NCBI RefSeq assembly: GCF_004522235.1
Contig: NZ_SDLT01000037.1
Location: forward strand, 39,679-103,678
DNA: 64,000 bases
Direction of reading: 5' to 3'
DNA from: Amycolatopsis nivea
GTDB lineage: Bacteria; Actinomycetota; Actinomycetes; Mycobacteriales; Pseudonocardiaceae
Every line of letters begins with the position of its first letter. Position 1 is the first letter of the stretch. Below the pieces are notes generated by a model that was not told where the DNA came from, searched no databases, and saw only the letters and a list, made by a program, of their open reading frames with translations. A program made the translations under genes and the position numbers. Shown here piece by piece: positions 25,066 to 33,377 of this stretch.

Positions 25066-25530
25066 TCAGTCGAAGTACTGCTCGATCCATGGGCCGAGCA
25101 GTTGTAGGCAGTCGTCCCGCAAACGGGTAGTGAATTCGTCGATCGCGGCGTCCACCTCAGCGGCAGAGCGGGCCGCACCGGTGAAGACGGCGGAATGAGG
25201 CGCACCGGTGAAGGCGTCGGGATGGCCGTCGTCTACTACCTGCCAACCGTCAGTTGAACGGAGCAGTCGCAGCCGCCAGTGGCCTTCCAGCGACAGGCTC
25301 GTGAGCGTGAAATCACCGCGGTCATCCGATGGCCGCGCCTTCCAAGCACACAATGCTGACGCGAGTTCCACTACCGGGAAGGCACCTGCCCGGAGAACCT
25401 CCCGGCCGCCGTCCAGCACCGTGAGATCGGCTTCCACGTTGACGAACACTTCCGTTCGCGAACGGCCGTCCAGGTCCGGGGCGGCTAATCCGGAAAACGA
25501 CAGCTTCACGTTCTTCACCTCGTTATGCAT
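25066..25530 (-). CDS. Hypothetical protein (DUF7878-like, tentative)
   Basis: The 154-residue protein begins MHNEVKNVKLSFSGLAAPDL and contains VEADLTVLDGGREVLRAGAF and FPVVELASAL. The pattern recalls a family of actinobacterial hypothetical proteins often found near toxin or restriction genes; the family name is from memory and unsure. There is no signal peptide or membrane helix. A GTG a few codons downstream of ATG 25530 is another possible start. Confidence 0.5.
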   Translation of the reverse strand: MHNEVKNVKLSFSGLAAPDLDGRSRTEVFVNVEADLTVLDGGREVLRAGAFPVVELASALCAWKARPSDDRGDFTLTSLSLEGHWRLRLLRSTDGWQVVDDGHPDAFTGAPHSAVFTGAARSAAEVDAAIDEFTTRLRDDCLQLLGPWIEQYFD

Positions 25531-25594
25531 CGGAAAGGCCGCACAGGGCGTTCGCGACATTGCCGATGCGTGACTCCCGATTTCGCTTTCTTGC

Positions 25595-27193
25595 TCAGTT
25601 CGCGCTACCCGCGGATTCGTGCACCCGATAGAGGCGGTCGCCGACCACCGCGTAGACGGTGATCGGTCCGGTGCCGGGTTGTGCGGTGGCTTGCCAGGCG
25701 TTTCCGTCGGGGATGCCGGGGGCCGGGGAGGGCAGGTTGGTGATGCCGCCGCCCGTGACGGTGCCGGTGGGGTTGGTGGTGAGGATGCAGTCGGGGTGCA
25801 GGTCGGTCCATCCGGTGATGAGCGCACCGCCAGCGGATGTGACGGCGCCGTGGGCGGCGGGGAGGTCGGTGGCAGCGGCGGGGTTGATGGTGGTGCCGAG
25901 TTCGGGGCCGTGGCAGCCGAGGGTGAAGTGGGGGTTGAAGGGGTAGGCGCCGAGGGCTTTCGCGGCGGGGATGACTTGGCTTTGGATGTGGAGTTGGTCC
26001 AGGACGCTGGTGGCTTCGGTGCGCAGGGCGACGGGGGCCAGGGCGAGCGGGGCGTAGCCGCGGCGGGTGAGGTCTGCTTTGGCGCCGCCGAGGGCGTGGG
26101 TGGTCAGGGAGATGGCGCAGATCCCGATGACAACGGCGGTGAGCGGCCATTGTGGACGGACGAAGGTCGCGAGCGCGAGGAGCGCAGAGGTAGCTAGTGC
26201 ACTGGCGATGGCGTAGCGGCTGATGAGGCCGATGTTCCCACCAGGGGCGAGTGCGCTGGTGCGGCCGAGGGCGACGAGAACGGCGAGGGCGGCGGCGTAT
26301 CCGGCGATGCCGATCCATCCGGCGGCGCGTGGGTCGTTCTTCGCTGAAAACCCGCAGGCGGCCAGGAGCGCGGCGGTGAGGGCTCCGGCGAGGACGGCGG
26401 TGACGGCGTGGTCTCCGGACCAGAGGCTGCCGAGCGCGGCGGCGGCGACGGAGAGGCGGCCGTCGGGGTCGAGTGCGGTGGTTGCCAGCGATTGGGCGCC
26501 GGCGGGTTTGGTGAGCAGCCAGCCTGCGAGGACGACGACCCCGGCGGCAACCATGGCGATGGTTTTGCCGCGGTGTTCCCGGCGGAGCAGGAAGATCGCG
26601 GCGACGATGAAGAACGCGGGGAGTCCGGCGCCGAAGCTGAGGCTGGCGAGCAGCGCAGCGGTCGCGGCGGTCCACAGGCGACCGCGGTGGGCTTGGGCGG
26701 CGGCGAGGACGGTGAAGAAGACCGCGGGGATCCAGCTGATTCCGTTGGTGCCTTGCAGCCAGATCTCAGCCAGGTGCGAGGTGAACAGCAGCCACGACAT
26801 CCCGGCGGCGAGTGCCGCTTTCCGGTGCAGGGACATGGACGCAGGCAGCATCGAGTACAGGCAGGCACCGATCCCGGCGACGGTGAGGACGGTGAGGACG
26901 CGGTTGTCGCCGCCGAACCAGGCGGCGTCGGCGTAGAAGAGCAGCGAGGGGATCACGAAGGGCTGGTCGAGGTGGTAGGTGAGCACCTGGCCCAGCACGA
27001 GGTTTCCGCGGTCGTCGGTGATTTTCGCGAGGACGTGCCAGTAGTCGAGCAGGACGTGTGCGCGCGGGGCGTGCAGGGCGGTCCACAACGCCAGAGCGGC
27101 GGGGAGGGCGGCGAAGGCTGCCAGGGCGGCGATTCCGACGCGGGGTCTTCGGGCGGCGGGCAGCACGGCGGCGGGGGAAGCGAGCGCGGTCAA
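25595..27193 (-). CDS. Multi-pass membrane protein, unknown function
   Basis: The 532-residue protein has about ten hydrophobic segments and, after residue 380, an extracytoplasmic domain with Cys residues (LGCHGPE, HPDCILTT). An acidic loop after the first helix (HVLLDYWHVLAKITDDRG) recalls GT-C membrane glycosyltransferases, but no signature is firm. The start is TTG at 27193, supported by AGGAGAGG immediately upstream. It stands alone between the hypothetical gene at 25066 and the TetR gene. Confidence 0.65.
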   Translation of the reverse strand: MTALASPAAVLPAARRPRVGIAALAAFAALPAALALWTALHAPRAHVLLDYWHVLAKITDDRGNLVLGQVLTYHLDQPFVIPSLLFYADAAWFGGDNRVLTVLTVAGIGACLYSMLPASMSLHRKAALAAGMSWLLFTSHLAEIWLQGTNGISWIPAVFFTVLAAAQAHRGRLWTAATAALLASLSFGAGLPAFFIVAAIFLLRREHRGKTIAMVAAGVVVLAGWLLTKPAGAQSLATTALDPDGRLSVAAAALGSLWSGDHAVTAVLAGALTAALLAACGFSAKNDPRAAGWIGIAGYAAALAVLVALGRTSALAPGGNIGLISRYAIASALATSALLALATFVRPQWPLTAVVIGICAISLTTHALGGAKADLTRRGYAPLALAPVALRTEATSVLDQLHIQSQVIPAAKALGAYPFNPHFTLGCHGPELGTTINPAAATDLPAAHGAVTSAGGALITGWTDLHPDCILTTNPTGTVTGGGITNLPSPAPGIPDGNAWQATAQPGTGPITVYAVVGDRLYRVHESAGSAN

Positions 27194-27349
27194 GACCTCT
27201 CCTAGTGATCTGGAGTCACCCGGTCGGCGGCCTGCCGGACGTGCCCGCTGCGTGCGGCGGATTTTTCGGTGTGACCTGCTGCTTTTACCGTGTCCGGGGC
27301 GGTCTGGACAAGAGTGTTGCTGATCTCTGTCCCGGAGGTAACGCCGAGA

Positions 27350-27970
27350 TCAGCTCACGGCGTACCGGGCGGCGATGGTGCGGACGGCCTCGTCGACTAC
27401 CTGCGCGACGCGTTCGGCGCTCACTTCCCAGCCTGGCACCAGGAGGGTCGGCCAGAAGACGTAGTTCGAGATCATGCCCAGGAACTGGGTGGCCGCGAGG
27501 TCCGCGTCCTCGATCCGCACCGTGCCCGCCTCGTGTTCGGCCAGGAGGTAGCTGCGCACGGACTCGAAGTAGGGCATCTTTCCCTGCGAGAACTGCGCAT
27601 GCGCCAGCTCGGGGAACCGCGGCAGTTCGGCGATGACGATCCGGAACAGGTCGGTCATCTGGGCGCGGCCGAGCAGTTCGGCGTAACGGCGGCCGATGAT
27701 GCCGAGTCCGTCGACGACGTTGCCCGGCGGCGGGGGATCCGCCTCGTCAGCGGCGGACCAGGACTCGGTCACGATGGCGTCGAACAGCGCGGCTTTGCTC
27801 GGGAACTGCTTGAACAAAGTGGCCCGCGAAACGCCCGAGCGCTCCGCGATCCGCGCCAGCGACGTCCGGTCGTAGCCCAACTCGAGAAACAGGGCGGTCG
27901 CGGCGGTCACGATCAGCGCGCGCTTCTCCTGGGCGACGCGCTGGTGATACGTCGGCACGACCTTGCTCAT
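27350..27970 (-). CDS. TetR-family repressor
   Basis: The 206-residue protein has the TetR helix-turn-helix ALFLELGYDRTSLARIAERS, then GVSRATLFKQFPSKAALFDAI, and an all-helical ligand domain. It is divergent from an SDR / F420-type oxidoreductase pair, with two matching operator-like sites in the 134-base gap, so it very probably represses that pair and itself. Confidence 0.88.
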   Translation of the reverse strand: MSKVVPTYHQRVAQEKRALIVTAATALFLELGYDRTSLARIAERSGVSRATLFKQFPSKAALFDAIVTESWSAADEADPPPPGNVVDGLGIIGRRYAELLGRAQMTDLFRIVIAELPRFPELAHAQFSQGKMPYFESVRSYLLAEHEAGTVRIEDADLAATQFLGMISNYVFWPTLLVPGWEVSAERVAQVVDEAVRTIAARYAVS

Positions 27971-27986
27971 GGGCCGAGCATACGAG

Positions 27987-28007
27987 GTGAGTGGCTTGAC
28001 TCGCCAC
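27987..28007. promoter_or_regulatory. TetR operator site 1
   Basis: GTGAGT, seven bases, then CTCGCCAC. It matches site 2 at 28032 in both arms and spacing, with one difference. The site lies 17 bases upstream of the tetR start codon. Confidence 0.6.
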
Positions 28008-28031
28008 TGCTGCCGACCTAGCCTCGGAGAG

Positions 28032-28052
28032 GTGAGTCAACCGGCTCACCAC
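28032..28052. promoter_or_regulatory. TetR operator site 2
   Basis: GTGAGT, seven bases, then CTCACCAC, containing a palindrome of GTGAG and CTCAC. Its centre is 45 bases from that of site 1, and it lies 52 bases upstream of the SDR start. Confidence 0.6.
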
Positions 28053-28104
28053 TGGCTGTCGCTCATCGAAGCCGGTCATTCCTCTCGTATCGAAGGAACC
28101 TCTG

Positions 28105-28875
28105 ATGCCCCGCTTCGAAAATCAGACCGTGCTCGTGACCGGCGGTCAGGGCTCGAACCACGTGCGCGCCTTTCACGCGGAGGGAGCGAACGTGGTGATC
28201 GGCGGCCTCAATGCGGAACGTGGCACCGCTCTGGTCGACGAGCTCGGGACGCGCGCACGCTTTGTCCGTCTTGACGTTGCCGACGAGAGCTCGTGGTCCG
28301 CCGCTGTGCTGGCCGCGGAGAACACTTTCGGTGCGCTGAACGTCCTCGTCAACAACGCGGGCGTGCAGAATCCGCCCGCGACAATCGAAAACACGGATCA
28401 GGCCACGTGGTCGCGCATCCTCGACATCAACCTCACCGGGACCTTCCTCGGTATCAAGGCCGCAGCCCCGGCTCTGCGCCGCGCGGCTGGGGGAGCCATC
28501 GTCAACATCGCCTCGGTGATGGGCCTGGGCGGCACAGCGCACTACGCGCCGTACGTCGCCAGCAAGTGGGCCGTGCGAGGTCTCACCCAGACGGCCGCGC
28601 TCGAGCTTGGCCGCGACCGCATCCGCGTGAACACCATCCATCCCGGCGTGATCTCGACTCCGTTCATCCATGAACCGGCAGCCGGTGCCGCGGCGGCGAT
28701 CGCCGATTTCTACTCGCCCGAGCCGTTCGCTGTCCCACGGCTCGGGGAACCTGCCGACGTCAGCCGTCTGCTGCTGTTCCTCGCGTCGTCGGACGCGTCG
28801 TTCGTCACGGGGTCGGAGTACGTCATCGACGGTGGGCTCCTCCTCGGCCCCGCGCTTCAGGCCGAGGCCGCGTGA
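28105..28875 (+). CDS. Short-chain dehydrogenase/reductase with shortened nucleotide-binding loop
   Basis: The 256-residue protein has the classical SDR motifs NNAGV, IVNIASVMG and the catalytic YVASK (Tyr and Lys), plus IHPGVISTPF. The N-terminal loop reads TGGQGSNHVRAF, about three residues shorter than the usual TGxxxGxG pattern, so NAD(P) binding may be impaired. It is coupled to the next gene by a GTGA overlap and sits under the divergent TetR. Confidence 0.82.
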   Translation: MPRFENQTVLVTGGQGSNHVRAFHAEGANVVIGGLNAERGTALVDELGTRARFVRLDVADESSWSAAVLAAENTFGALNVLVNNAGVQNPPATIENTDQATWSRILDINLTGTFLGIKAAAPALRRAAGGAIVNIASVMGLGGTAHYAPYVASKWAVRGLTQTAALELGRDRIRVNTIHPGVISTPFIHEPAAGAAAAIADFYSPEPFAVPRLGEPADVSRLLLFLASSDASFVTGSEYVIDGGLLLGPALQAEAA

Positions 28876-29330
28876 GCAGGGCCGGGCCGAGTGACGCCGC
28901 ACGGGACGCGTCTTTGCCCGATCACATCCGGCGAGCCATCGAGATCACTCCCGCTGCGGGCGCCAGGGAACGGATCATCGACATCACGACGCTGGGCCGC
29001 CGCACCGGGCGGGCGCGCCGCATCGAGATCTTCTTCTACCGGGCCGCGGGCGCGACGTACCTGTGCAGCGGCGCGGGCGGTGCCGCGACCGACTGGCACG
29101 CGAACCTCCTCGCCCATCCCGACTTCACCTTCCACCTCAAGAACGGGCTTCGAGCGGATCTGCCCGCGCGGGCCACGCCGGTCACCGACCCGGCCGAACG
29201 TCAGACCGTGCTGGCGGAGATCGTGGCGGATCTCAATCAGCCGCACGACCCTGGCACGATCCGGCCGACTCGGCTCGAAGACTGGGCTGACAGCAGGCTG
29301 ATGCGCATCAGCTTCCGCGCTCGGTCGTGA
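28872..29330 (+). CDS. Deazaflavin (F420)-dependent nitroreductase-family protein
   Basis: The 152-residue protein has DITTLGRRTGRARRIEIFFY and YLCSGAGGAATDWHANLLAH, the pattern of the Ddn / DUF385 F420-binding split-barrel family. These enzymes use reduced F420 to reduce nitro compounds, quinones or enones. The GTG at 28872 overlaps the SDR stop by four bases, so both are likely made together when TetR releases. Confidence 0.82.
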   Translation: MSRAGPSDAARDASLPDHIRRAIEITPAAGARERIIDITTLGRRTGRARRIEIFFYRAAGATYLCSGAGGAATDWHANLLAHPDFTFHLKNGLRADLPARATPVTDPAERQTVLAEIVADLNQPHDPGTIRPTRLEDWADSRLMRISFRARS

Positions 29331-29590
29331 TCGCGGATCCGTCGAGATGCGACTGAGTTCCCAGCACGGCTAACCGCCGCCGTCCAATATGTCTCGCCGA
29401 TCAGTCGGTGCTGCCTGCGCCCGGATGCTCTGGACGCGCTGACATGTCCGCTGTGACGGGGTTCAGGATTCTCGATGCGGCGGACGGCGTGACACCGAGA
29501 TTCGGCTTTGGCGGCAGTGAAGCAGCTTGGCCGACTTGTATGTGCCAGCGTGGTAGACAAGGCATGATGGGCTCGACCAGAAGGAGGGCT

Positions 29591-31705
29591 GTGGAAACCG
29601 TAGTACGCACGCCGCTGGACATCTTCAACCTGCCTCAGCACTTGGTGATCCCACTCTTCCAACGACCCTACGTCTGGAACGAGGAGAAGCAGTGGGCGTC
29701 TCTGTGGCAGGACGTGCGGCGCATGGCCGAACTTCGCCTGGCTGACCCTGCCAGCACAGCGACGCACTTTCTAGGGGCGATCGTGCTCCAAGCCCAGGGC
29801 AATCCGACCGGTACGATTCAGCTTCGGCAGGTCATCGACGGTCAGCAGAGGCTGACGACACTGCAACTGCTTATGGACGCAACTGCTAGCGTCATGGAAT
29901 CCCGTGCCGAAGACAACCTTGCACTCCAACTGGAAGCGTTGACGCACAATTCCGCCCACTACGTCCAGTCTGACAAGGACGTTCTCAAACTTCAGCATAC
30001 CAACCGCGATCGGGCCGGTTACGACGAAGTGATGCGTGCCGATCCGCCGATCGCCTACAGTGAACTGAAGCAAAGCCGAAGCTTGTTGGTTCTCGGTCAC
30101 AAGTTCTTCAGCGGGCAGGTTGAGCAGTGGCTTGGCGATGATAGTCGTCCAGATTTTGCGATGCGTGCGCAAGTTCTCACTAGTGTCATAACTCGAGCTT
30201 TGCAGATCGTCGTTATCGACTTGCGGGCGGACGAGAATTCGCAGGAAATTTTCGAGACCCTCAATGCCCGCGGTACGCCGCTCACGGCGGCAGATCTCAT
30301 CAAAAACTTCGTCTTCCAAAGACTTGCCGCTGAGCGCGTTGACACGGAAAAGGCGTACGTCGAAGATTGGCCTTTCGGGTCGGCGTTCTGGGAAAAAGAA
30401 ATCGGCGTGGGCCGTTACTCTATCGGTCGAAGCTCTCTCTTTCTTAATCAATGGTTGATGTCGCGGGTCGGCGAAGAGACTTCTCCTCGACAAACGTTCG
30501 CCCGGTTCAAGTATTTTGTCGAACACGAATCGGGCATGGCGATGGCGCAGCTGCTTCCGGTATTGAAACGTCAAGCGATTCTGTACGAGCGTTGGACTAA
30601 TCGGGCCGCTGACCCGCATGCGGACTTGAGTGTCGTGGAACTTTCGGTGTACCGCCAGCAAGCTAGTGAAATCGAACTCATGAAACCGATACTTATCTGG
30701 CTGCATGAGTCGGAAGGGCGCTATGCCGACGCTGTGATTGATCGAGTAGTCCGAGCGGTCGAGAGCTGGGTTTTTCGCAGGGCACTCTTGCGATTGCCCA
30801 CTGCGGATCTGGGTCGAGTCGTCGCTGATCTCATCAAGACTCATCGGACCACCTCGCAGGACGAACTCGCGGCCCAGGTCGAAACCTACCTGTCGCGGCT
30901 AAATGTGGCGAGTACTTACTGGCCCGGGGACGCGGAGATCCAGCGCGTGCTCGCCACTGAGCCGGTCTACCGGCGCTTCAAGCGGGGCCGGCTGCGAGTC
31001 TTCCTGGAAGCCGCAGAGGATTGCCTGAGGGGATACGCTGATTCATCCGGCCTTTCGGGTGGTCGGATAGCCCGCGTCGGCTACCCGATCGAACACGTCA
31101 TGCCTCAAAAATGGGAGACGTATTGGCCCGTTGATGACCTTGCTGCCGACGTTGACCGACGTGAACACGTGCACCGGCTCGGCAATCTCACGCTGCTTAC
31201 GAAGTCGCTGAATTCGAGCATCTCCAATGGCCCTTGGCTCGGCGATGGAGGGAAGCGTGCGAAACTTCGCGAGCACGACGTTTTCTTGTTGAACCGGAAG
31301 CTTGAGGACATCTCGGCCGATGGCTGGGACGAGGGTCTTATCGACCGGCGAACCTCGGACTTGATCGGCGCGCTGCTGGCGACGTGGCCCGTACCTGAGG
31401 GGCACGTCGGGGAGGTCAAAGACGCGCCGGCTGAGTCGCTTGCCTCCGTATCTCTCAAGCAGCTCATCGCTGCGGGCCACCTGACTCCGGGAACAACTCT
31501 CAGAAGCCGGCCGGGCAACTGGGGCGATCACGAGGCCGTCGTGCTGGAAAACGGCGCGCTTTCCCTCGGGGGTCAGGTATTCAGCTCTCCTTCTGCGGCT
31601 GGACATCACCTGCGCAAGGGTGCGACCAACGGCTGGTACTTCTGGCTGCTTCCCGACGGTCGCCGGCTCACCGACCTGCGCGAGGCCTACCGGAACGGGG
31701 GCTGA
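29591..31705 (+). CDS. DUF262-DUF1524 (GmrSD-like) restriction protein with C-terminal RAMA-like domain
   Basis: The 704-residue protein starts at GTG 29591 behind a perfect AAGGAGG. Its N-terminal DUF262 domain has IPLFQRPYVWNEEKQW (about residues 20-35) and the nucleotide-site motif DGQQRLTTLQLL. An HNH-type DUF1524 region follows with YPIEHVMPQKW and HRLGNLTLL at about 498-538. The last 100 residues (LIAAGHLTPGTTLRSRPGNW, then GGQVFSSPSAAGHHL) resemble a RAMA domain, thought to sense modified DNA. GmrSD-like proteins cut modified phage DNA. Codon use is less GC-rich than in the neighbours, which fits an acquired defence gene. Confidence 0.82.
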   Translation: METVVRTPLDIFNLPQHLVIPLFQRPYVWNEEKQWASLWQDVRRMAELRLADPASTATHFLGAIVLQAQGNPTGTIQLRQVIDGQQRLTTLQLLMDATASVMESRAEDNLALQLEALTHNSAHYVQSDKDVLKLQHTNRDRAGYDEVMRADPPIAYSELKQSRSLLVLGHKFFSGQVEQWLGDDSRPDFAMRAQVLTSVITRALQIVVIDLRADENSQEIFETLNARGTPLTAADLIKNFVFQRLAAERVDTEKAYVEDWPFGSAFWEKEIGVGRYSIGRSSLFLNQWLMSRVGEETSPRQTFARFKYFVEHESGMAMAQLLPVLKRQAILYERWTNRAADPHADLSVVELSVYRQQASEIELMKPILIWLHESEGRYADAVIDRVVRAVESWVFRRALLRLPTADLGRVVADLIKTHRTTSQDELAAQVETYLSRLNVASTYWPGDAEIQRVLATEPVYRRFKRGRLRVFLEAAEDCLRGYADSSGLSGGRIARVGYPIEHVMPQKWETYWPVDDLAADVDRREHVHRLGNLTLLTKSLNSSISNGPWLGDGGKRAKLREHDVFLLNRKLEDISADGWDEGLIDRRTSDLIGALLATWPVPEGHVGEVKDAPAESLASVSLKQLIAAGHLTPGTTLRSRPGNWGDHEAVVLENGALSLGGQVFSSPSAAGHHLRKGATNGWYFWLLPDGRRLTDLREAYRNGG

Positions 31706-32064
31706 CTTCAGTCGTCGTCGTGCGGTCGGCTGCTGGGACGGCGGTTGGAGACACGTAGAAGAGGGTGGCGTGCGCGGTGCGGGACACCTGGGCGTGCCTT
31801 CGAGCTCGACTACCACGCGGCTCTAGAGGCGTCGCGGTGGCATGAATTCCATGGCGGAGCGGCGGCGCTGTCGGGCGACGCGCTGGAGAAGCTGCTCGCT
31901 CCCTGGCTTGCCCGCTGACCGTTTCGTGCCTCAACGGCCGTAGTCGTTTCGTCGGGTGGTGCCGGGTGCACTGCCTGGCTCGAATCTGGGTGCGGAGTGT
32001 CGTACCCAAGGGCGAACGCGATGGCGACAGTGAGTCCTCACGTTCGACCGACAAGGACACTCAG
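31706..32064. other. Island end: intergenic with gene remnant
   Basis: The 359 bases between the restriction gene and the MFS gene contain the decayed rlmN/small-ORF copy described separately. The rest (31919-32064) shows nothing recognisable apart from an AAGGAC ribosome-binding sequence before ATG 32065. Confidence 0.5.
31765..31918 (+). pseudogene. Diverged, internally deleted copy of the rlmN / small-ORF 3' ends
   Basis: Positions 31765-31788 encode VACAVRDT, matching the RlmN tail VACTVRDT. From 31799 another frame encodes FELDYHAALEASRWHEFHGG and ends LEKLLAPWLAR plus stop, matching the 94-residue protein downstream of rlmN. About 225 bases that separate these segments in the intact locus are missing. 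Several silent changes show it is an old or foreign copy. Confidence 0.8.
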
Positions 32065-33372
32065 ATGCCCACTCAACGACGAGTGCGTGGTGCTGCCGCC
32101 GCAGGCGTGGTCGCGGTCGCCACCGTTTTGATCGGAAGCAATGCCCGCAGGCGTGACGAGTCGTTCGGTCTGCAGGCGCGGCCTTGCAAGGCCCGGGTCG
32201 TGCGCAAGATCCCCCAGGCGTTGCCGCAGGTGAAGAGCCGGTGGTCGGTTTTTCTCGCCTACGGGTTGCTCGCCGCCGCGAGTCAGGCGCTTTTCGTGAA
32301 TTACGCGCCGGTGACCGCGGATGCCGCGCGGCATTTCGGGGTTTCCGTCGGGGAGATCGGGTGGCTGTCCCAGGTTTTCCCGTTGATCTACGTCGTTCTC
32401 GCCATCCCGGCCGGGCTCGCGCTCGACCGGTTTCTCCGGCCTGCCCTGATAATCGGCGCGGTGCTGACCGCCGCCGGGGCCTTCCTCCGACTGGTCGACG
32501 ACGACTTCACCTGGGCCTTCGCCGGACAGGTCGTCGCCGCGGTGGGCCAGCCGCTCATCCTCAACGCCATTCCGGGGCTCGCGGTCGGGTACCTGGCCGT
32601 GAAGGACCGCGCGACGGGGATCGCCGTCGCGTCGTCGGCCACCTTCGGCGGCATGGTCCTGGGGTATCTGCTCGGCGCGTTCCTGCCCGGCGAGAGCAAC
32701 ATCCGCACCCTCACGCTCATCACCGCGCTGATCGCGTTGGACGCTGGGCTGTGCGTCATCGGAGCGTTGCGCTTGCCGCCGGCGCAGGCGAACCCCAGCG
32801 GCGGCCTGCGGGCCTTCCGCGCGGCGTTCGGGAATCGGTACGTCCGCCGGTTGTGCGCGGTCGTTGCCATTCCCATGGGTACGTTCATCGCTCTCGCGAC
32901 GTTCGCGCAACCGTTGTTGGCTCCGGCCGGAATTCCGGAGTCCACCGCGGGGCTCATTCTCGCGTTCACCATGATCGCCGGTGTGCTCGGCTGTGCGGTC
33001 GTGCCGGTGTGGGCGGATCGGCGGGGCCGCGAGGTCGGGCTCATGGGCGCGGGGATCGCGTTCACCGCTGTGGCGTGCCTGCACCTGGCGTTGGTGCCGA
33101 GTGTCCCGATGGCCTACCTCGCGTTGCTGGGGACTGGTTTCGTGCTGCTGCCCGCACTGCCCATCGTGCTTTCGCTGAGCGAACGGCACGCCCTCGACGC
33201 GGAGAGCACCGCGGCCGGGCTCATCTGGATGGCGGGCAATCTGGGCGGGGTGCTGCTGGCGACGGTCGTCGGCTTCCTCGTCGCCAGCCCGGCCATCGCG
33301 TTCGCGGCGCTGGCCGGGGCGACCCTGCTCGCGCTTCCGGCACTGCACTGGTTCCGGAAGCTGGAGCAGTAG
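32065..33372 (+). CDS. Major facilitator superfamily transporter
   Basis: The 435-residue protein has about twelve membrane helices. WLSQVFPLIYVVLAIPAGLALDRFLRP covers helix 2 and the loop with the DRF motif typical of MFS loop 2-3, and VPVWADRRGREVGLMG is the matching loop 8-9. Substrate and direction are unknown. The start at 32065 is supported by AAGGAC, but homology proper begins at SRWSVFLAYGLLAAA, so GTG 32230 is an alternative and the first 55 residues may be fused remnant sequence. It converges on the PucR gene five bases away and may import or export the substrate of the operon at 34776. Confidence 0.78.
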   Translation: MPTQRRVRGAAAAGVVAVATVLIGSNARRRDESFGLQARPCKARVVRKIPQALPQVKSRWSVFLAYGLLAAASQALFVNYAPVTADAARHFGVSVGEIGWLSQVFPLIYVVLAIPAGLALDRFLRPALIIGAVLTAAGAFLRLVDDDFTWAFAGQVVAAVGQPLILNAIPGLAVGYLAVKDRATGIAVASSATFGGMVLGYLLGAFLPGESNIRTLTLITALIALDAGLCVIGALRLPPAQANPSGGLRAFRAAFGNRYVRRLCAVVAIPMGTFIALATFAQPLLAPAGIPESTAGLILAFTMIAGVLGCAVVPVWADRRGREVGLMGAGIAFTAVACLHLALVPSVPMAYLALLGTGFVLLPALPIVLSLSERHALDAESTAAGLIWMAGNLGGVLLATVVGFLVASPAIAFAALAGATLLALPALHWFRKLEQ

Positions 33373-33377
33373 CGAGC

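Noticed and set aside
22756..31918. The rlmN duplication as phage-type attL/attR sites
   Set aside because: The copies are diverged and internally deleted, not short identical cores, and no integrase gene lies between them.
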